Of a DNA stretch of 64,000 nucleotides, positions 56,955-64,000 are shown in pieces. The notes under the pieces were generated by a model, which did not search any database, had not been told where the DNA came from, and worked only from the letters and a program-made list of their open reading frames with translations. The DNA comes from Gerris lacustris (taxonomy: Eukaryota; Arthropoda; Insecta; Hemiptera; Gerridae): assembly GCA_951217055.1 (NCBI GenBank), contig OX578286.1, forward strand, positions 7,108,033 through 7,172,032. Reading direction: 5' to 3'. Within the stretch, counting starts at the first letter, position 1; each line of letters starts with the position of its first letter. Made by a program: the position numbers and the translations under genes.

Positions 56955-57565
56955 ATCAATTCTGGAATAAGGTGAAAACCAGGGTCAAATTATATGCATA
57001 ATTTTGTTAAGGTTAATATTTGTTTCAATTCTGCAATAAGGTGAAAACCAGGGCCAAATTATATGCATAATTTTGTTAATGTTAATATTTGTTACAATTC
57101 TGCAATAAGGTGAAAACCAGGGCCAAATTATATGCATAATTTTGTTAAGGTTAATATTTGTTACAATTCTGCAATAAGGTGAAAACCAGGGTCAAATTAT
57201 ATGCATAATGTTGTAAAGGTTAATATTAGTTACAATTCTGGAATAAGGTGAAAACCAGGGTCAAATTATATGCATAATTTTGTTAAGGTTAATATTTGTT
57301 TCAATTCTGCAATAAGGTGAAAACCAGGGCCAAATTATATGCATAATTTTGTTAAGGTTAATATTTGTTTCAATTCTGCAATAAGGTGAAAACCAGGGCC
57401 AAATTATATGCATAATTTTGTTAAGGTTGATATTTGTTTCAATTCTGCAATAAGGTGAAAACCAGGGTCAAATTAAATGCATCATTTTGTTAAGGTTAAT
57501 ATTTTTGTAGAATTCTGCAATAAGGTGAAAAACAAGGTCAAATAATATGCATAATTTTGGCTCTG
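56955..57565. repeat. 69-bp minisatellite, nine units
   Basis: GGTGAAAACCAGGG recurs from 56971 every 69 bp (57040, 57109, 57178 ...). Unit landmarks are CAATTCTGCAATAAGG and AAATTATATGCATAATTTTG. Units are highly similar except the last two. Confidence 0.95.
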
Positions 57566-57928
57566 ATTACGGTGTATGGTTATGAGACTTATAAAGGACA
57601 TTTAAAATTAATTCCTGAATACCATCATACCTGGTTTAATTTAAAGAGAGGTAAAATTATTTAATGAGGAAAATTCATTATCGTTGAATCAATAAAGCCG
57701 CTTTTCGTTTAAATCTAAAGAAAATCTATGAATAGGTGTTGGTTTCCATAACAACTTCTTGTTTGAGTTGTGAAATGGTACTTGAAAACCATTTATTTAA
57801 AGCATTGAATGCGGAAAGCCTTCTCATTTCAAGTAATCCCAGGTACCTTTAATGGTTTTTCAATTTAGACTTAAGTAATTTGTAAACACTGGCTTCCTGA
57901 TTCAAATTGATGATGGTTGGTGACTTAA
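57566..57928. other. No gene seen
   Basis: Unremarkable AT-rich sequence between the minisatellite and an unassigned frame. Confidence 0.35.
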
Positions 57929-58435
57929 GTGTTTGTAAACGTAATCATTGACGGAATTTCGACTGTTTGGCTGTCTCTTACCAACCCCTTTTTTGGATCC
58001 AACACTCAAATATCTTGTTGTTTTGGAAGAAGATCTACACTTCATTGTAGTGTTGCAGTTGGTGAGGGAGGACAATTTGAAGTGAGAGGTAGTACAGTGG
58101 GTGATTTAAATCCTAGAATCAAAACAGGTTTTGAATTTGGATACCGTTTCCCAGGACTTTGGTTTGAAAATTATTCCCCACCCTACACCGGATCTGTAGA
58201 TTTAAGCCATCCACTTTCCAAAGTCCGTGATTGGAATCAGATTTCCTCCCTTACTCACCCAAACAAAACCCCAGAATCAAGTAAAGGGAAGGGGGAAGTA
58301 GGGGGGAGATGGAATGGAATTCATCCTTCGAACGGAGTAAACTCACCGAAAATCAGACCACTTGAAATTGGGAAGGTCCAATTCCGGCCTATCTTCCTTC
58401 TCCAATATCCCCTCTCCTTCTGTTTCACTTGGTAA
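57929..58435 (+). other. Unassigned 168-codon open frame
   Basis: One of the longest frames apart from gag-pol, in a locally less AT-rich region. I recognise no domain, signal peptide or repeat. The composition (Gly, Pro, Ser and Phe with scattered Trp and Cys) is not clearly low-complexity. It has no relative in the window. It may be a chance frame or part of an unrecognised gene; splice sites bounding it are not compelling. Confidence 0.2.
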
Positions 58436-58439
58436 ACTC

Positions 58440-59639
58440 TTGGTAAGGTACTTCAAGTTAACTTCCCCTTCCATCAGTGTCTACTGACCGTCCTTTCAAG
58501 TGATGTTTTCCAAAGCACTTCAACAGCTATCGAAGTGATGTGGTAAGGAAGGTTGGAAACTCAAGTGTTTTTCAAGCACTTTAAAATGGTTTAAGGCAGG
58601 AAATGTTTCTTAAGTGTCAGTTTAAGTTGAGTAAATGTTTTTACAGAGTTGAATGCCTTGTTTTTTGCATTTTTTTTTTTTTGCTGCTCCTTTTTCTCTT
58701 GTTTTAATCGATTCAATTTTTAAATTATTATTATAAATTAAAGAGCATTTGAAAAGCTGTTTTAGAAGCATTAATTCATTGTTCTTTTTTTCAAAACAAT
58801 ACAAGCCTATTGCAAAAATAGTATATTATACTGTTCTGTACATTATTTTTCTCATACAATTAAATTAATTGTGGGTTATGTAATTTGTTCACTACTTTCA
58901 TTGTTATTTGTATTACAATTTCATTATTATTGCTGAATTATCTTTTGTTTGAGTTATGCAGGGGAGTTTCTGTCACTATAACGTCTACTTGACCTATTGA
59001 GAAATATATTTATTTACAGAGATGTGACAATTCGTTTTTCTTCTCCGTTTCTCTAGAGCGACTCTTTCCCTCTGTTTTTCTTCACTTTTTTCCGGTTGTC
59101 ATCATAAAATAATTTGAGTACCGTGGTTCCGGTGGTTTTCACAAAAAAAAAACTAATCAAACAAACATACTAAGTATAATAAATCAATAATTCCGGCACA
59201 TACGGTTCCTGATATATGTCTAAAATAGTGTTATAGGAAAGAAGTCTCCCAAGAATATTTTTACATTGAAGGAAGAAGGAGCAAACAACGATATTATCGC
59301 TGATGAAGTGGTAAAATAAATAATTTGATCTCCAGTTGGGGGAAAAAAATATGATTTTGAATTAGTTTAGAGGGACTAAAACAGATCTTTTCATCCCTGA
59401 ACTCAAAAAGTAGGGCGAAAAAGTAAAGTAGGGCAAAAAAGTAAAGACTGCAACTTAATTATTTTATAAATAGTAGAAAACGAATGGCTAATGTAAAGAA
59501 GATGTTGAAATCAGGTTGGCGGCACTGCGCTTTTTTGACCATGTTTATCTTTGTTTGTAACCTGCATCTAGATAACCTTCTATTTGAGTTTAATTCCAAT
59601 TCTTATTTGTTTTTAATATTGAATCTCTTATATCTGCTA
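58440..59639. other. No gene seen
   Basis: AT-rich sequence with T-runs. CAAGTG(A/T)TTTTC and AAGCACTT motifs recur near 58495-58585 without a period. No gene is supported. Confidence 0.4.
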
Positions 59640-59659
59640 TTAAAAGTGCTTAAAAGTAT

Positions 59660-60046
59660 TGTTATTTATTAAAATAATAAATAAAAACTGTGCAATGGAC
59701 GAAAATGTGTATTTTCTCCCTACTGGACATAAAATATTGTATGTACCTCGTGAGTAAAGTGCCAATATTCCTCTCGCGATAATTATCTCCCTCGGCTGCG
59801 CCTCAGGAAGATTTAGCTTGGCGTGCATTTCTTTAATTCTTGTGAATATAGGGAAATTACCAATTATTCGACAGCATTTATTTTGTACTACTTTTAGGGA
59901 CCTATAGTTTGATTTAGACACGGAGCTCCAGACTGGATAGGCGTACGTGAGGGATAGAACTACATAAGTAAAAGCTCTGATTAATAAATCTAAATATATA
60001 AAATTGGAACATTTATTTCCAACTTTTTCTCCAGAGTAGCATATTA
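59660..60046 (-). pseudogene. LINE (Jockey-like) reverse-transcriptase C-terminal fragment
   Basis: The minus-strand frame upstream of a Met already reads YLDLLIRAFTYVVLSLTYAY, then PVW, then KVVQNKCCRII and a LNLP-like tail. This matches the end of Jockey-type reverse transcriptases (IRP..TYA.PVW... LQ..QNK.LRII). Catalytic motifs and the endonuclease are missing. It is bounded on the right by the repeat H array. Confidence 0.75.
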
Positions 60047-60054
60047 ATGTGATA

Positions 60055-60622
60055 GAACTTTTTTAGATAGTTACTCCTCAGATTAAAAAAAAACGAGTGG
60101 AGTAAAATTCTAAAGAAGGCTTTATACCTTCTTTTGATTGTTACTCCCCTTATAAAAACAAGTGAGATATTCCATTGTCATAAAGTACATTGAACTAAAC
60201 ATTCCTTTGTCTTAATAGTTTAATTAGTCAGTGTCATTTATATTCTAAAAAACCATAGGGGAGTAACAATCTAAAGAAGGTGTATAGAATATTCTTGTTT
60301 AGACTGTTCCTTCCCTTATAAAAACAGATGAGTTATATTCCTTTGTCCCAAACAACATTGGACTAAACATTCCTTTGTCTTGATAGTTATTTAGTCAAAG
60401 AAATTTATTCTCTAAAACAAAACAGAGGGAAGTAACAATCTAAAGAAGGTGTACGGAATGTTGTTCTTTAGACTGTTACTCCCCTTATAAAAACAGAAGT
60501 GTGATATTCCTTTGTCCCAAAGTATACATTGAACTAAACATTCCCTTCTCTTAATAGTTATTCAATCAGTCATTTATATTCTAAAAAAAAAAACACATAG
60601 GGAGTAACAATCTAAATAAGTA
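60055..60622. repeat. Repeat H tandem array, ~168-bp unit, three copies
   Basis: CTTAATAGTT-type anchors fall at ~60210, 60377 and 60548 (spacing ~168-170). Each unit contains inverted AGTAACAATCTAAAGAAGG / CTTTAGACTGTTACTCCCC, TTCCTTTGTC and a TCAGT.ATTTAT block. Each unit can therefore fold on itself. Confidence 0.8.
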
Positions 60623-60639
60623 CTAATGTGTGTTAACTA

Positions 60640-61245
60640 CTTTTTTATTAGCTTGCTTTCTTGTTTGTTTGTTGGTCTGGTACAAATCTGGCAATCGATT
60701 TCTAACTAACTTCCCGAATAGCTAGACATTTGAAACTTTTAGCATAGCTTAGAAAACTATGACAATGCATTATTTTAATACTTTTAGCCATCTTTCAGCA
60801 GATTTTAATTGGTTTTCAGTAATCTTTGCTGTATGGAAAGTTAGTTCGGAAAAGTTATTTTATTTGTTTTGCCATGTACCATATTTACGCAATCTTGATT
60901 TTGACGGGTTTCAAATTTGTGATTTTTTTTAAATAAGAGATAAACATTGAATGACAGCAAAACAGGAAATATATAGATTATATTATTTCAAATATATCGA
61001 TGGCCCGGTTTAATTTGGTGTTGGGGAGATCCGTTGTACAAAGATTTGTCCTTTTATAGGTTTAAGATCAGCTCTCTAGATGGTTGGAATATAAGTGAAG
61101 TAAATAAATTTGGAACTATTCTTTTTTTCACTAACATTATATATTATATAACAATAACAATTATATTATCAACATTACATACGATTACAACAGAAAATTT
61201 AAAAACGTAGTATATAAAAAGTTCTTTTTATCTTGAAATTATTTT
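60640..61245 (+). repeat. Dispersed repeat A, copy 4
   Basis: TTTTTTATTAGCTTGCTTTC to AAAAACGTAGTATATAAAAA and TATCTTGAAATTATT, with a shorter (GTTT)n block and a small deletion compared with copy 3. Confidence 0.75.
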
Positions 61246-61249
61246 ATAA

Positions 61250-62595
61250 TAATAATAAAAAAAAAAACTTTAAAACAACCTTCCATATGGAAAATGGTTT
61301 TTAAAAGAAAAACTTAAACCTTAGTAAGTGAAGTAGAACATTACTTTGTTTCAGTCGAGTTGTGTTTCAATAACATTGAGAACATTTTCTAAGACCAGAT
61401 GTTTCTGTCACGCCCCTCTCGCTTCACACCCTAACTAAACTGAATCCATAGAAGAAAAGATTTGAAAGAAACACTATTTTGATAACTCGACAAGAGAAAA
61501 CTTTTGAAATTGACTACTGTCTAGGAAATGAAAGCAATTGAAAGATAGTCATTGGTTGATATAATTGATTTTCCTCCACCAGATTGGTTCGTTTTCAAGC
61601 TACCAATTATTTGTTCTTCCTCCTGGACAATCCCATATGGTGACTTTCCCCCCTTTATTAGAGTTGTAGAAAATAAGGGGAGATTGATTGAGCAAGGAAG
61701 CAGTGTTGGAAAATATCGTATTCACCCTTCATCCTCTAGAGCAGATGAGTCACAAACCTAATATCACCCCCGCCCTTTGGTATTCTTAGTTCCTTCTGGC
61801 TACTGAAGGGAATGAGGATGTCCCTTCTTCAGGTTCCTCAAATACAGGATAAGGTTTAACCCTCAAAAATCCTTCTAAGAGAGTGTTTCTTCCAAAATCT
61901 ACTATACTCTCTTCTCCTCTAGTGTGTCTGGGAAATTTTCTATCCCCTAGAAAAATAAATAAGGGAATCGATCTCGTGTTTGTGATAGGACTAGACAAAC
62001 ATTAAGGCAGAAGGGTCATCCGATTTCAAAGTAATGAAGATTTGTTACTTTGTCCTTGGCCCTCTTTTTGGGGATGGTTTTTGTACAGTTTCCAGAGAGC
62101 ATTAGATGCTATTAGATACAGAGATCAATTTAGTCTTAGAACTTAGAATCATTCATAAAATTGGACAAATCAGTTCTAATTATTGATAAATTGACAGTCA
62201 ACAGCACAAATGTTTTTAAGTGATTTTTTAATATAATTTTTGTTGTTGAATGGATTAGGTGTCCAATGTCCATCCATCATCCATCGGGTAGATTTTCAGG
62301 GGGGGGGGGGGGGGGGGGTGTGAGTTGAAAAAAAAAAAAAATTCAATTCCTCTACCTGCCGATGGTAGTGGTTCGAAAATAAAAGAAAATAATAGTAAAC
62401 ATTAAAATAAAAATAAAAAATACTAATGCTAAATTAACTTCGATGAATAATAAATATATTTTATTAACAAGATGTCTGGTAATAGAAATATCCACTAAAA
62501 TTTTACAACAAATGGTCTGAGACAGCTTAAATTGCCTTCTGACCAAATAAATCCTGCACATAAAACTCTTGTAAACGATTAATAAAACCATTTCC
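61250..62595. other. No gene seen; long G/A homopolymers
   Basis: A G run (~62299-62318) followed by an A run (~62330-62341). Open frames of 69-84 codons lack recognisable features. Confidence 0.4.
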
Positions 62596-62596
62596 A

Positions 62597-62690
62597 AGGC
62601 AACCACTATTATTCCAAGAAAATAAATGTTTGTTTTTTGATTTGTAGGTCTTTAAATAATTATAATAACTTATCTAAATAAAGGCAGATA
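62597..62690 (+). repeat. Repeat N, copy 2 (partial)
   Basis: AAGGCAACCACTATTATTCC, AAATAAATGTTTGTTTTTTG and ATAATAACTTATCTAAA in the order of copies 1 and 3. Confidence 0.65.
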
Positions 62691-62925
62691 ATTTTATCAA
62701 AACTAAACACATATCATTCACCATTCTATGGGTATCATGCTGCATAAAACTAAAAAATAAAAAAACAAAAGTTTTTATTTATCACTTTACAGTCATATAC
62801 TACAGAAGCAAACGTCATGATACACCAAGATATAGCTGATATCAGGATGTTTAAACAAATGTAATCATTGATATAATCAAGTAGTACCTGAAGAAGCACA
62901 TCGATATGATGTGTTATTGCTAAGC

Positions 62926-63062
62926 TAAGGCAACCACATTTATTCCAATAAAAATAAATGTTTGTTGGAATTTGTTGGTCTTTAAATAGATATAATAACT
63001 TATCTAAATTAATTTACTTCATTTTACCTTTTTTACTAAATATAAAATTGAGCCCGTTGCCA
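62926..63062 (+). repeat. Repeat N, copy 3
   Basis: Matches 4434-4572 closely over ~110 bp (AAGGCAACCACATTTATTCC to AAATATAAAATTGAGC). Confidence 0.7.
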
Positions 63063-63159
63063 TGGACCTAAGGGCTAGTTTTAATATAGTTTCTGAAGAA
63101 TTAAGAGATGCAACACCTTTTAAAGAAATATGCCACCTTTTGCGATACAAGTTATTATC

Positions 63160-63393
63160 TTATTTATGCGCAACTATCATATTTATGCGCACCTATCTTA
63201 TTTATGCGCAACTATCATATTTATGCGCAACTATCTTATTTATGCGCAACTATCATATTTATGCGCAACTATCTTATTTATGCGCAACTATCTTATTTAT
63301 GAGCAACTATCATATTTATGCGCAACTATCTTATTTATGCGCAACTATCATATTTATGCGCAACTATCTTATTTATGCGCAACTATCTTATAG
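63160..63393. repeat. 19-bp minisatellite, about twelve units
   Basis: The unit is TATCTTATTTATGCGCAAC, with a TATCATATT variant interspersed in short alternating patterns. The period is not a multiple of three, so all three frames stay open and give repeating Tyr/Leu/Met peptides; these are artefacts. Confidence 0.95.
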
Positions 63394-64000
63394 GTTACTT
63401 GCATAAATACCTAGATCTTTTTGAACTGATCATTTGAGGTTTATACCACCACCTACTCTAAAAGTTAGTATACATTTCTTTTTAAAACTTGGTAAATTCA
63501 AAACTAATAAATATTGATGATAGAATGTACTCAAATTTTGATAGAATTCTGTTCTCTTGAGCATAGTTACTGATAAACATATTTGAGAGTTGCAAATCAC
63601 TGATGTAATACTGAATACAGTCTGCTGCTACATGACATCCTTGCATGGAATACACTTGTAGTTGCAAAACTCCATTATACCCTAAGATACATTAGTATGC
63701 ACCCTTCCTTGTCACGAAGGCATTAAGGATGCAAAATGATTTAGCGTTTCCCCTTCTAGCAAACTTAGGGGTTTCAACTGATGACATGGGAACATGAAGT
63801 GACAGCTTCAAAGGTTAAGGGAATATGTGGTGCTTAATAAGACTGACCTCACAGCTTCACTCATCCAAAGAGTTTGATTAACTTTGATCTCAACCAAAGA
63901 AGAAATACTGAATGACATTGAAGTCACACCACAAAGCTAAGTTATCAATCTAAACACCCTTTTTTCATAAATCAAATGAAAATTAATAATACAGTGATTG
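63394..64000. other. No gene seen
   Basis: AT-rich end of the window, without recognised features. Confidence 0.35.

Noticed and set aside
57929..58435. A new host gene
   Set aside because: The 168-codon frame has no domain, no clear splice sites and no supporting context; kept only as an unassigned frame.
63062..63406. Three overlapping repeating ORFs of 64-114 codons
   Set aside because: Produced by the 19-bp tandem repeat, which stays open in all frames.

Overview
The window looks like a piece of an AT-rich, repeat-dense nuclear genome from an arthropod, most likely an insect. The signs are spliced coding sequence with GT..AG boundaries and a TATA box, a BEL/Pao retrotransposon, several Helitrons, LINE remnants, many short inverted-repeat DNA elements, (TA)n microsatellites and minisatellites. 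No bacterial-style operon, CRISPR array or rRNA is visible. The species cannot be named from the sequence.

Only two genes are well supported. One is a small two-exon gene on the minus strand (20952..22242) for a secreted protein: a signal peptide, thirteen Thr-rich heptads encoded by a 21-bp repeat, and a six-cysteine C-terminal module with knottin-like spacing split across the intron. The other is the 1788-codon gag-pol frame of a complete BEL/Pao element (47690..54863), with 326-bp LTRs that read as identical and a 5-bp target duplication, so it is a young insertion. Three LINE fragments (15.2, 17.5 and 59.7 kb) are broken remnants.

Layout: 1-3.4 kb, inverted-repeat element F with a neighbouring copy, repeat A and repeat B. 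3.4-9.2 kb, repeat E, a TA array, several hairpins and Helitron H1 sitting in a palindromic element D. 9.4-12.5 kb, three matching hairpins, then a 37-copy 41-bp satellite enclosed by inverted repeats, then repeat A. 12.6-17.6 kb, element J, element L with repeat B inside it, and two LINE remnants. 19.5-20.9 kb, Helitron H3. 21-22.3 kb, the secreted-protein gene. 23.1-31.2 kb, element G, many B copies, a hammerhead-like core and inverted-repeat element I. 32.9-44.7 kb, E and M repeats, several small MITEs, minisatellites, and a composite Helitron inserted in a 43-bp array. 45.5-46.6 kb, a Tigger-like element enclosing palindrome D with tRNA-like arms. 47.2-54.9 kb, the BEL element inside a B copy. 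55-64 kb, second J copy, three minisatellites, a LINE fragment, repeat A and a 19-bp array.

The main theme is nested and modular repeats. Several insertions can be checked inside the window because an uninterrupted relative of the target is also present: H1 against 46.14 kb, a TAA-flanked MITE against 43.8 kb, and BEL inside B. In at least two elements the subterminal inverted-repeat sequence has been amplified into a tandem array. Several sequence modules recur in otherwise unrelated repeat families. Boundaries of repeats without clear termini are approximate, and all homology calls were made by eye.
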